DNA of 64,000 bases from the NCBI GenBank assembly GCA_020161265.1, contig JAIUOC010000008.1, forward strand, positions 248,001 through 312,000, in the 5' to 3' direction. The position numbers and the translations under genes are program-made. Below, piece after piece: positions 35,339 through 42,484 of this stretch. Positions within the stretch are counted from its first letter, which is position 1, and each line of letters opens with the position of its first letter. Under the pieces are notes generated by a model that did no database searches, was not told the origin of the DNA, and worked only from the letters and a program-made list of their open reading frames with translations. This DNA is from Chloroflexota bacterium (GTDB lineage: Bacteria; Chloroflexota; Chloroflexia; Chloroflexales; Herpetosiphonaceae).

Positions 35339-35716
35339 ATGCCTCAACAACAATCGATTGTTCGCTCGGTGCGCAGTAATCGCCATACAACCACGATCGA
35401 TATCGGTGTGATCGGTCAAATTGTTCAGTCGGTCAGCGGTTCGATCGAAGGCATCTATGAAACCCAACTTGAAAGCGCCGAGCTTGTCGCTGAAGGTCGG
35501 GCTGAAAACGAGCCAAAATCGAACGAGGAGCCGCAAACCCGCTTTGATGAGCGAGCGAGCATTGTCTTGCATCTCAAATTAATTCCGTTTATCAACGAAT
35601 CGTTGCCACCAATTGTCAATGCGCTGCGCAAACGGGTGATCGAAAGCATTCAGCAATATACCGAGCTGAATGTTCACGCTGTGCATATCCATATTGCTGG
35701 TTTGTGGTATCGGTAA
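35339..35716 (+). CDS. Asp23/Gls24 (DUF322)-like protein
   Basis: This 125-residue protein resembles the Asp23 family: an N-terminal IDIGVIGQIVQSVSGSIEGIYE segment, a variable acidic loop, then a strand with IVLHLKLIPFINESLP and a final helix-strand ending NVHAVHIHIAGLWY. Asp23/Gls24 proteins are small, abundant proteins that attach to the membrane through a partner and respond to cell-envelope stress. Its upstream neighbour, a single-pass membrane protein, could be that partner (AmaP-like role), but this is only inferred. AAGGAG lies 7 bases before the ATG. Confidence 0.65.
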   Translation: MPQQQSIVRSVRSNRHTTTIDIGVIGQIVQSVSGSIEGIYETQLESAELVAEGRAENEPKSNEEPQTRFDERASIVLHLKLIPFINESLPPIVNALRKRVIESIQQYTELNVHAVHIHIAGLWYR

Positions 35717-35721
35717 AAGAG

Positions 35722-35752
35722 CATAGAACATAGAACATAGAGCATAGAACAT
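35722..35752. repeat. Heptanucleotide tandem repeat (CATAGAA x4)
   Basis: CATAGAA occurs four times in tandem (the third copy reads CATAGAG) followed by CAT, six bases after the Asp23-like stop codon. It could vary in copy number between strains. Confidence 0.8.
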
Positions 35753-35758
35753 CGCAAT

Positions 35759-35864
35759 TGGGGATCAGGGACTGGGCATCGGGGGGCGGGAAGCTGGATA
35801 TTCGATCGTCGGGTGCTGCGCGGTTTTAGCCCTTGGTGAACCTTCGTGTCCTTCGTGGATCGGA
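35759..35864. repeat. Dispersed intergenic repeat, partial copy
   Basis: It carries GGGGATCAGGG at the left and CTTCGTGTCCTTCGTGGATC at the right, both modules of the repeat family also seen at 30969, 44291, 45083 and 50738. It lies directly before the methyltransferase gene. Confidence 0.5.
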
Positions 35865-35877
35865 TACAATACCAACC

Positions 35878-36657
35878 ATGTACAACGATTATGCAACAAT
35901 TTACCGTCAAGCTGGCCAGAGTTGGCTGAGCTTGCACATGCTCAATTGGCTTTTGACGTGGCTTGAGCAGCAGGCTTGGCGTGGCAGTTCGGTGCTCGAT
36001 CTTGGCTGTGGCACAGGTGATGCAGCGGTGGCTTTGGCCTTACAAGGCTATCAGGTCACAGCGATTGATCGCTCTGAAGCGATGTTGGCCCAAGCCCGAT
36101 TGCATAGTGAGTTGCATCACGCCACAGTCAATTGGCAACAGGCTGATTTAACTACATGGCAGGCTGGCCTAGGCTACGATTTAATTATCAGCCTGTTTGA
36201 TACATTGAATTATGTGCTTGAGCCAACCCAACTCGGCGCTTTGTTTCAGCAAATTGCTCGCTCGCTCAACCCACAGGGCTGGTTGGTATTCGATCTGAAT
36301 ACGCCTTTGTTGTATGCCACATGGCCGGAACGTAACCAAGTAATCGTTGATCGCGACGATTTATATATTTACAATGTGCTCGATTTTGATGAGGAGGCGC
36401 AGATTGGCATCGGAAGAATTGTCTGGTTTCAGCGCCAAGCTGAGGCTTGGCAACGTGGCAGCGAAACCCATTTGCAGGCAGCCTATAGTGATCAGCAGAT
36501 TGTTGAATTATTGGCGGATGCTGGTTTAAGCGTGGTTGCTCGCTTGGATCGTGATGGGAATGAGGTTGATTTGGCGCAAGCGCTGCGGGTAGTGTATTTA
36601 GTGCGAGCAAGTGATGTGCATAACCACAGCGCTGCAATACCCCCGATTCTGGATTAG
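35878..36657 (+). CDS. Class I SAM-dependent methyltransferase
   Basis: This 259-residue cytoplasmic protein has a Rossmann-type AdoMet site with VLDLGCGTGDAAVAL near residues 38-53 (motif I), then VTAIDRSEAML (motif II) and a later DLIISLFDTLNYVL (motif IV region). The closest general class is the methyltransferase type 11/25 family. The substrate is unknown. The ATG at 35878 gives a normal N-terminus; the frame runs back to 35833 but that extension is in repeat DNA. It has no close partner gene and is convergent with rnpB. Confidence 0.88.
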   Translation: MYNDYATIYRQAGQSWLSLHMLNWLLTWLEQQAWRGSSVLDLGCGTGDAAVALALQGYQVTAIDRSEAMLAQARLHSELHHATVNWQQADLTTWQAGLGYDLIISLFDTLNYVLEPTQLGALFQQIARSLNPQGWLVFDLNTPLLYATWPERNQVIVDRDDLYIYNVLDFDEEAQIGIGRIVWFQRQAEAWQRGSETHLQAAYSDQQIVELLADAGLSVVARLDRDGNEVDLAQALRVVYLVRASDVHNHSAAIPPILD

Positions 36658-36699
36658 CCGCCATCTATCTCCGCAGTTGCGGGCGATCCCTAGTCGATT

Positions 36700-37072
36700 G
36701 GGTGTCACCCAACGTTCCGGTTTCGCTGCGATGTGAACGAACGCCGTGATTCAAACGAGTTGCCTCTCTCACAAGTTTAGCCCGTCCCACACACCTTGCC
36801 CTTCAAGGGTCAGCGCAGTCACCTAGCCACGCTCATTGCTGAGGCATGCTGGTGGTCTCTTACACCACCGTTTCAGCCCTTACCACCAGCCAAATGGCCG
36901 ATGGCGGGAATATTTGCTGTTGTCGGCTTGCGTCACGAGCCAGTTACCTAAACTCGCGCCCCTGTTTACGGTTTCACAGGGTAACTTGTCCACCACGCGG
37001 GTGGTCGGAAGGGTCGGGAAGTTGCCTCTAGCTTGCGCCAGCGACGGCTACATTGCTGCGATTATGCACAGT
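36700..37072 (-). ncRNA. rnpB: RNase P RNA
   Basis: RNase P RNA is the ribozyme that trims tRNA 5' ends. Read on the minus strand the region carries several type-A landmarks. P3 is CUGGC-GCAA-GCUAG. The core has an AACAGCAAAUAUUCCCGCC segment followed by GGCC..GGCU and GGUAAGGGCUGAAACGGUG. A further GUAAGAGACCACC element is followed by CAGCAAUGAGCGUGGC, as in E. coli RNase P. P1 can form between CAAUGU (37050-37055) and ACGUUG (36710-36715), and P2 from GCCGU and ACGGC. The ends are estimated from these pairings and from the promoter, so the last bases may be off by some tens. Confidence 0.88.
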
Positions 37073-37077
37073 CGTTG

Positions 37078-37106
37078 ATCATAATCGGCTTTTAGGCACT
37101 TGTCAA
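37078..37106 (-). promoter_or_regulatory. Promoter of rnpB
   Basis: The minus strand has a perfect -35 TTGACA (37101-37106) and -10 TATGAT (37078-37083) spaced by 17 bases. Transcription would begin near 37072. It is the strongest promoter match in the window. Confidence 0.8.
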
Positions 37107-37135
37107 TTGTGGTTATGCGCAAATTAGCATAGAAT
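37107..37135 (+). promoter_or_regulatory. Promoter of the M42 peptidase gene
   Basis: TTGTGG at 37107-37112 and TAGAAT at 37130-37135 are separated by 17 bases. It abuts the rnpB promoter, which points the other way, so the two are back to back. Confidence 0.6.
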
Positions 37136-37173
37136 GCTACTAGCAACCGCTTAACTGCAAAGGAAGCATCACT

Positions 37174-38256
37174 GTGGATGAACGTTTAGCACTCATGAAG
37201 GCTTTGACCGATGCATCGGGCGTACCAGGCAACGAAGGCCCAGTTCGCGCTGTTATGGCCGAGGCTTTGGCTCCCTATGGCGAGTTAATTAATGATCAGC
37301 TTGGCAGTGTCGCTGCCCGTAAAGCTGGCCCCGAAGGCAGCCCAACGATTCTGTTGGCTGGTCACCTCGATGAAGTTGGCTTTATGGTGACGCGGATCAC
37401 CGACGATGGTTTTATTAAATTCCAAGCGCTTGGCGGCTGGTGGGAATTGGTGATGCTGGCGCAACGGGTGCAAATTGAAACCCGTAATGGGCCAATTGCT
37501 GGCTTAATTGGCTCAAAGCCGCCGCATGTGCTCTCGCCTGAAGCGCGTAAAAAATTGGTCGAAAAGAAAGATATGTTTATTGATATTGGGGCGAGTTCAG
37601 CTGCTGAGGCCCGTGAATGGGGCGTGCGACCAGGCGATTCAATTCTGCCAGTCTGCCCTTTTACACCTTTGCACAACCCCAAAATTGTTATGGCCAAGGC
37701 TTGGGATAATCGCTTTGGTTGTGCGGCAGCGGTTGAGGTCTTGCATGAATTGGCCAATCAAAGCTTGCCCAACACGGTTGTAGCCGGTGCAACCGTTCAA
37801 GAAGAAGTTGGCTTGCGTGGTGCAGCAACCCTTGCCAATGTTGTCAAACCTGATATCGCGTTTGCGATCGATGTGTGTATTGCAGGCGATACCCCAGGCA
37901 TTAGCAAAGATGAAGCTCAAGCCAAAATGGGCGCTGGCCCAGTCTTGTTATTGATGGATAGTAGCGTTATTCCAAACCCGCGGCTGCGCGATTTGGTGGT
38001 TGATACTGCCGAAGAATTGGGCATTCCCTATCAATTTGATACGATGCCTGGTGGTGGTACAGATGCAGGCCGCTTCCATTTGAATAATGCTGGTGTGCCA
38101 TCGTTGGCGTTGGGCGTGGCAACCCGCTACATCCATACTCACGCTTCATTGTTGCATCGCGACGATTTTGATCAAGTAGTAACCTTGCTGGCCGCCGTGG
38201 TGCGCAAGCTCGATCAAGCAACTGTCGATTACATCAAAACTGGACAATCGGCCTAA
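37174..38256 (+). CDS. M42 family metallo-aminopeptidase
   Basis: This 360-residue protein resembles the M42 family (tetrahedral dodecameric aminopeptidases and glutamyl aminopeptidases). It has [12 protein letters not shown] near residues 56-67, with the first metal-binding histidine and aspartate, AWDNRFG near 172-178, [11 protein letters not shown] near 207-217 and a late [11 protein letters not shown]. The final [11 protein letters not shown] carries the terminal histidine. These enzymes clip N-terminal residues from peptides produced by the proteasome or other proteases. The start is GTG at 37174 with AAAGGA 9 bases upstream. A hairpin terminator follows 34 bases after the stop. Confidence 0.93.
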   Translation: MDERLALMKALTDASGVPGNEGPVRAVMAEALAPYGELINDQLGSVAARKAGPEGSPTILLAGHLDEVGFMVTRITDDGFIKFQALGGWWELVMLAQRVQIETRNGPIAGLIGSKPPHVLSPEARKKLVEKKDMFIDIGASSAAEAREWGVRPGDSILPVCPFTPLHNPKIVMAKAWDNRFGCAAAVEVLHELANQSLPNTVVAGATVQEEVGLRGAATLANVVKPDIAFAIDVCIAGDTPGISKDEAQAKMGAGPVLLLMDSSVIPNPRLRDLVVDTAEELGIPYQFDTMPGGGTDAGRFHLNNAGVPSLALGVATRYIHTHASLLHRDDFDQVVTLLAAVVRKLDQATVDYIKTGQSA

Positions 38257-38290
38257 ATCTATTCTAAGTTATAGCTTGCCATATAAAGAT

Positions 38291-38340
38291 GCAGGTTTCA
38301 CCATGGAAGTGCTTACTTTCCATCGTGGAACCTGCGTTTT
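38291..38340 (+). terminator. Terminator after the M42 peptidase gene
   Basis: GCAGGTTTCACCATGGAA pairs with TTCCATCGTGGAACCTGC (two mismatches) across a short loop and is followed by GTTTT. It is 34 bases after the stop codon. Confidence 0.75.
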
Positions 38341-38353
38341 ACAATTCAAATGC

Positions 38354-38402
38354 TTGAACCAGGGCTTCCGGTCAACGAATGTGCTAAGCTTGGTTAGCCG
38401 GC
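38354..38402. repeat. Short dispersed repeat, copy 1
   Basis: A stretch containing AGGGCTTCCGGTCAACGAA, then GTGCTAAGCTTGGTTAG, resembles 40290-40336 over about 45 bases. Copy 1 is in a gene-free region; copy 2 overlaps the 3' end of the MBL gene. Confidence 0.5.
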
Positions 38403-38455
38403 TGCTGCTCTATGCCCTTATCAGTACCAAATTGGATCTTGATAACGTATGCTTA

Positions 38456-38959
38456 TTAGGTATTAAAGACTTGCAGGTAAATTGTTAGCAGTTCGGCATC
38501 GGGCGATAATTGCACCACCAATATTTGATAGCTTTTGCCATTAACGAATTGATAGACATAGCGATATTGTTCAGGTTGAAGATTTAAACTATCAAGTTGC
38601 CACCAAGCTTTGGCCTCACGGTAAGGGGCAGGCAGTGAAGCAAAGGAGTCAGGGGTTGTTTGGAGTGATTCACTAATCGGTAGAGTCGTTAGCCAAGCAT
38701 CGAGCGCAGCAGCAGGCAAATCGAATCGCACAATCACCATTGTATCCAAAGCTGATTCACCGTGGCTATGCACATTGGTAGCCTGGCTAGGAATCTCAAA
38801 GCCCATAAAGCGTTCAATCTCTGCCCGGTTCAAGGGACTACTGAGATCACGCAAAGCAGCCTCAACCGTAGCATCGTGATTGGTTTGGTTATTCACGTGA
38901 TTATTCTCCTCGCAACTAGATAATAGTAGTATGCTTAGTATGAAAAAAATATATTTCAT
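38456..38959 (-). CDS. Small lipoprotein beside the WXG100 protein
   Basis: This 167-residue protein has a lipoprotein signal peptide: a hydrophobic core FFILSILLLSSC with lipobox LSSC at the cleavage point. The mature part has no recognised family. Its gene follows the WXG100 protein gene by 31 bases in the same direction, the usual order of a toxin and its immunity gene. As a surface lipoprotein it could protect the cell against a toxin acting at the envelope. This pairing is inference from position only. AGGAT lies 8 bases before the ATG. Its AT content is higher than its neighbours. Confidence 0.7.
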   Translation of the reverse strand: MKYIFFILSILLLSSCEENNHVNNQTNHDATVEAALRDLSSPLNRAEIERFMGFEIPSQATNVHSHGESALDTMVIVRFDLPAAALDAWLTTLPISESLQTTPDSFASLPAPYREAKAWWQLDSLNLQPEQYRYVYQFVNGKSYQILVVQLSPDAELLTIYLQVFNT

Positions 38960-38990
38960 CGATGTATCCTATCGTAAGTCAATTAGAAAT

Positions 38991-40121
38991 TTATTTTAGA
39001 CCAATAAATGAATCATAGGTATAAAAATGCTTCTGACCACTCGATGTCCCTGTTAGATCGTATTCTTGTGCGATCCCAGTCCCATGAAGCCTTCCCATTT
39101 CTTCATCTGTAATATGATCATTTGCAATTGTACTATTATCAATCCATTCAATTCCTGAAGATGGAATGGTAACCGATTTCCCTTGATCCCAGTTATATCG
39201 ATCAAACATATGTACTTGAGAAATAACTTCGACATTTGGAGTTCCATCTAGAGCTGGAGTTACTCGAACATAAGCAGTTTGGGCATAACTAAATCCTCCT
39301 ACTGCGTAATACCAATTTTTATTCTCACTTCGATCAGGATAAAAATTGGATTTCCAAGGAATTGTTACATGAAATTCTAATGGTTCGCCATGATAATCAG
39401 ATCGAAGTTTTTGATTAATTTGGGGAATAATTTCATTTTCATACCTAAATTCAACCTTACTTTTAAATACAGGCATATCATCAAGCATATCATCGACGGA
39501 AACAGTGAGTGGCTCTCCAGAATTATTCAGGAAATGTTGCATATGATAGCCGGTTTCTGAAAAAACTCCGGATAATCGCGCAAGAGTTGCAGCCCTACTC
39601 ATTTTAGAATGATTGGCTTTATCCTGCTCAGTTGGTTGTCCCATTGCACCATGTTTCCCACTTCCGTCGCCCGTATTAGGTTGAGTCGGCGGTGGCGGTG
39701 GCGATGGCATTGTGATGAGTTCAGGCTTTAAAGTTTTACTGCCATCTAAAGGTTCTGTATGCGGTAAATCTGGGAGTTCTAATGGGTCTACCATTAGTCG
39801 ATTTTTAGATGAGCTGGCATTTATAGAAAAGAGAGCCGCTGCTTCGGCTTCAGCCGCTTCCATTAATTTGGCAATCTCAAGGGTTACTTGGGCACTAGTG
39901 TCAAATACATTAATCAAGCGCTGATAGGTTGGCACAATTACGCTCTCGAACTCCTGAAAACAGCGTTGGGCAGCTTGGCCTTGCCATTCGCCAGCGATCA
40001 GCGGTTGCATGCTGTGCTGAAGTGTTTGAAGTAGTTGTTGCATAGCATCGCGTTTGGTATTCAAGCGGCTGGCAATTGACCCAAGTTGGTCGTAGTGCAC
40101 CGCAATAATTGGGGCAGGCAT
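38991..40121 (-). CDS. WXG100-type polymorphic-toxin-like protein
   Basis: This 376-residue protein starts with a WXG100-like helical hairpin (residues 1-100) carrying WQG at 46-48, the type that targets proteins to ESX/T7-like secretion systems. A Pro-rich linker (PSPPPPPTQP) follows, then a C-terminal region (about 190-376) with a segment MFDRYNWDQGKSVTI, an EEMGRLHGTGIAQEYDL segment and GTSSGQKHF. I recall similar C-termini on putative secreted toxins from Actinobacteria and Chloroflexota, but I cannot name the activity. The start at 40121 has TAGGAG 7 bases upstream; the longer frame lacks a site. A lipoprotein gene follows directly and may encode immunity. Confidence 0.65.
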   Translation of the reverse strand: MPAPIIAVHYDQLGSIASRLNTKRDAMQQLLQTLQHSMQPLIAGEWQGQAAQRCFQEFESVIVPTYQRLINVFDTSAQVTLEIAKLMEAAEAEAAALFSINASSSKNRLMVDPLELPDLPHTEPLDGSKTLKPELITMPSPPPPPTQPNTGDGSGKHGAMGQPTEQDKANHSKMSRAATLARLSGVFSETGYHMQHFLNNSGEPLTVSVDDMLDDMPVFKSKVEFRYENEIIPQINQKLRSDYHGEPLEFHVTIPWKSNFYPDRSENKNWYYAVGGFSYAQTAYVRVTPALDGTPNVEVISQVHMFDRYNWDQGKSVTIPSSGIEWIDNSTIANDHITDEEMGRLHGTGIAQEYDLTGTSSGQKHFYTYDSFIGLK

Positions 40122-40268
40122 AGTGCTCCTAAAAATAACTGATCGTGGTGATAGGGGGAATCTAAGCGAGGACTTCACCACTCAAATTTCTCAGGCAGCA
40201 CTATAACAAGCTAGTTTGTTCGTCGTCAAGGGTGATTTAGTGCTAGGCTATTCTAGCACTTCACTATA

Positions 40269-40303
40269 CCAAAAGCCCTGCTTCAGGACTTGAAACAGGG
40301 CTT
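40269..40303 (-). terminator. Terminator after MBL-fold gene
   Basis: On the minus strand AAGCCCTGTTTC pairs with GAAGCAGGGCTT across a short loop and is followed by TTTT. It follows the MBL gene's stop codon. Confidence 0.8.
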
Positions 40304-40336
40304 CGGTAAATGATTGTGCTAAGTTTTGTTAGACGG
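40290..40336. repeat. Short dispersed repeat, copy 2
   Basis: Similar to 38354-38402 over about 45 bases, with CAGGGCTTCGG and GTGCTAAGTTTTGTTAG. It overlaps the stop codon of the MBL gene and part of its terminator. Confidence 0.5.
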
Positions 40337-41009
40337 CAACTGCGCTTGGATTGAGAATCACAATCTTGGTTTCTTCGTCTTCGCGCGGCAAAGTCGAGGG
40401 TGTAAACACGACTTTATCAAGGGTTTCGTATTCCTTGAGGCCCATCTGGTGCACAAACACGCTCAATGGCTCCAAATCGAGCGCTTCGAGCCGTTGTTGT
40501 TGATTATCGTTATACAATGGCACAACCACTTTGGGGGCAATTTCGCTGATAATTTCGACCATGCCATCAGGCTTGATCACATGATTGCCATTGCCAACTG
40601 GCACAAATAACACATCGACTGAGCCAATTTCATCGAGTTGGCTGGCAGTCAGGCCATGGCCCAAATCGCCCAAATGGCAAAAGGCCACATCATCAATATA
40701 CATCACATAAATTGTGTTATGGCCATGCTTTTTGCCCTCGCCATCGGTATGCGCGGTACGAATGCCACGAATTAAGATATTGCTCACTTCGTATTCGCCT
40801 GGCCCATCGGCCACAAACAGCGTATCGCGCAATGGCTTGACCGCTTCGACATTATTGTGATCAGCCTTGTGATGGCTGATGGTAACAATTTGGGCAGTTG
40901 GCTTGCCAATATCAAAGCCCACCGATTGATCGCAGGGATCAAGCACCACAATGCCTTCACGACCGCGAATCCGCACGCTGGCATGCCCTAAATACAGTAT
41001 TTCTGCCAT
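40329..41009 (-). CDS. MBL-fold metallo-hydrolase-like protein
   Basis: This 226-residue protein belongs to the lactamase_B_3 / UlaG-like branch of the metallo-beta-lactamase fold, with GHASVRI near residues 8-14 and a GDLGHGLT segment further on. The usual HxHxDH metal motif reads SHHKADH (45-51), so the first metal-binding histidine is replaced by serine, with D50 and H51 kept. Related members cleave lactones or cyclic nucleotides, but the divergent site makes activity uncertain. The protein is cytoplasmic. It has its own terminator and no obvious operon partner. Confidence 0.85.
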   Translation of the reverse strand: MAEILYLGHASVRIRGREGIVVLDPCDQSVGFDIGKPTAQIVTISHHKADHNNVEAVKPLRDTLFVADGPGEYEVSNILIRGIRTAHTDGEGKKHGHNTIYVMYIDDVAFCHLGDLGHGLTASQLDEIGSVDVLFVPVGNGNHVIKPDGMVEIISEIAPKVVVPLYNDNQQQRLEALDLEPLSVFVHQMGLKEYETLDKVVFTPSTLPREDEETKIVILNPSAVAV

Positions 41010-41121
41010 GATTTCCTTCCTAGATAGCCCGTTCGTTAATGACGCTTCGCCAGTGCTAAAGCGCTCTATGCTAGCACATATTTTCGTTAATAATTATACC
41101 ACGCCACAGGCCGAAACCCAC

Positions 41122-41158
41122 AAAAAATGCGTTGATAGAGCGCAAACTCTACCAACGC
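41122..41158 (-). terminator. Terminator after nucleoside phosphorylase
   Basis: On the minus strand GCGTTGGTAGAG pairs with CTCTATCAACGC across a TTTGCG loop, followed by ATTTTTTG. It lies 22 bases after the stop codon. Confidence 0.85.
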
Positions 41159-41179
41159 AACCATGCTCACAACGCGTAG

Positions 41180-42484
41180 CTAGGCAACGCTTTCGAAAAC
41201 CAAGGGCAAGGCTTCAACCGGCGTAGCACTGATTGTAATTGCCGATTTGAGTGCGGCCAAAGCAACCTCTGCCCGTTGTTGATCGGCGGTATGCACCGTC
41301 AACAAGGCCTCGCCCGTTTGAACTGGCTCGCCAACTTTACGCTGAAGCACCAAGCCCACCGCCGGATCGATTGCATCTTCTTTGCGGGCACGACCTGCTC
41401 CAAGCTCGGTCGCCACAATCCCACAGGTTTCAGCATCGATGCGTTGGACAAAACCGCTGCTCTCGGCCAGCAAACTGATTTGAATTGGCGCGATTGGCAG
41501 GGTTTCTGGTTGGTCAATCACCGTGAGATCGCCGCCTTGCTGGGCAACAAACTCACGGAATTTAGCCCAAGCTTGGCCGTTATCCAAGCTTGCTTGCAAC
41601 TGTTGGCGAGCATCATCAAGGTTTTGGGCCTTGCCAGCCAAGACCAACAGATGTGAGCCAAGAGTCAAACAAACTTCAACCAAATCGCTGGGGCCGCGAC
41701 CTTGGAGCGTTTCAATCGCTTCGCGCACTTCCAGCGCATTACCGATTGTCAAGCCCAACGGTTGCTCCATCGACGAAAGAATCGCCGCGACATTACGACC
41801 AGCCAATTGGCCAATCCGCACCATTGTTCGAGCCAAATCGCGGGCTTGATCGAGGGTTTTCATAAACGCCCCCGCCCCAACCTTGACATCGAGCACGATG
41901 CTTTTGGCTCCTGCTGCCAGCTTTTTGCTCATGATGCTGGCAGCAATCAGTGGGATACATTCGACAGTGCCAGTAACATCGCGCAGTGCATACAGCTTTT
42001 TGTCGGCAGGTGCGAGATCGGCGGTTTGGCCCATAATCACCATGCCAATCTCACACATGGCATGGCGAAACTCATCTTCGCTGAGGTCGATGCGCATGTT
42101 GGGGATGGCTTCAAGTTTATCGAGCGTACCGCCCGAAAAGCCCAAGCCACGCCCCGACATTTTGGCAACTTGCAAGCCAACGGCTGCCAACATTGGCCCC
42201 AATACAAGGCTGGTTTTATCGCCAACTCCGCCAGTTGAGTGTTTATCAACGGCATCGGGTGCAAAATCACGCAAATCAAGCTGATCGCCCGAAGCAGCCA
42301 TGGCTAAGGTTAAATCGGTGGTTTCGCGATCGTCCATGCCTTTGAGCACAACCGCCATGGCCCACGCCGCCATCTGATAATCGGGCACACTGCCGTTGGT
42401 ATAGCCCTGAATCAGCCATTGAATTTCTTCGGTTGAGAGCTGTGCTCCATTGCGTTTTTTAATAATCAGATCAACCGCACGCAT
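41180..42484 (-). CDS. Pyrimidine-nucleoside/thymidine phosphorylase
   Basis: This enzyme splits pyrimidine nucleosides with phosphate to give free base and ribose- or deoxyribose-1-phosphate. The 434-residue protein has the family signature KHSTGGVGDKTSLVL near residues 81-95 (phosphate binding), then KMSGRGLGFSGGTLDKLEA and KLYALRDVTGTV. The C-terminal domain has the AGRARKEDAIDPAVGLV segment. Both the bacterial pdp and deoA forms fit; the sequence alone does not decide. The ATG at 42484 shares one base with the stop of the upstream NAD(P)HX repair gene (TAATG), so the two are likely co-translated. AAGGCGGA lies 8 bases upstream. Confidence 0.93.
   Translation of the reverse strand: MRAVDLIIKKRNGAQLSTEEIQWLIQGYTNGSVPDYQMAAWAMAVVLKGMDDRETTDLTLAMAASGDQLDLRDFAPDAVDKHSTGGVGDKTSLVLGPMLAAVGLQVAKMSGRGLGFSGGTLDKLEAIPNMRIDLSEDEFRHAMCEIGMVIMGQTADLAPADKKLYALRDVTGTVECIPLIAASIMSKKLAAGAKSIVLDVKVGAGAFMKTLDQARDLARTMVRIGQLAGRNVAAILSSMEQPLGLTIGNALEVREAIETLQGRGPSDLVEVCLTLGSHLLVLAGKAQNLDDARQQLQASLDNGQAWAKFREFVAQQGGDLTVIDQPETLPIAPIQISLLAESSGFVQRIDAETCGIVATELGAGRARKEDAIDPAVGLVLQRKVGEPVQTGEALLTVHTADQQRAEVALAALKSAITISATPVEALPLVFESVA

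Noticed and set aside
36658-37080. Short open frames in the rnpB region
   Set aside because: The region is explained by RNase P RNA on the minus strand.
38276-38488. Short open frame (70 codons)
   Set aside because: It covers a terminator hairpin and a repeat, has no ribosome site or protein character, and is opposite to the lipoprotein gene's end.
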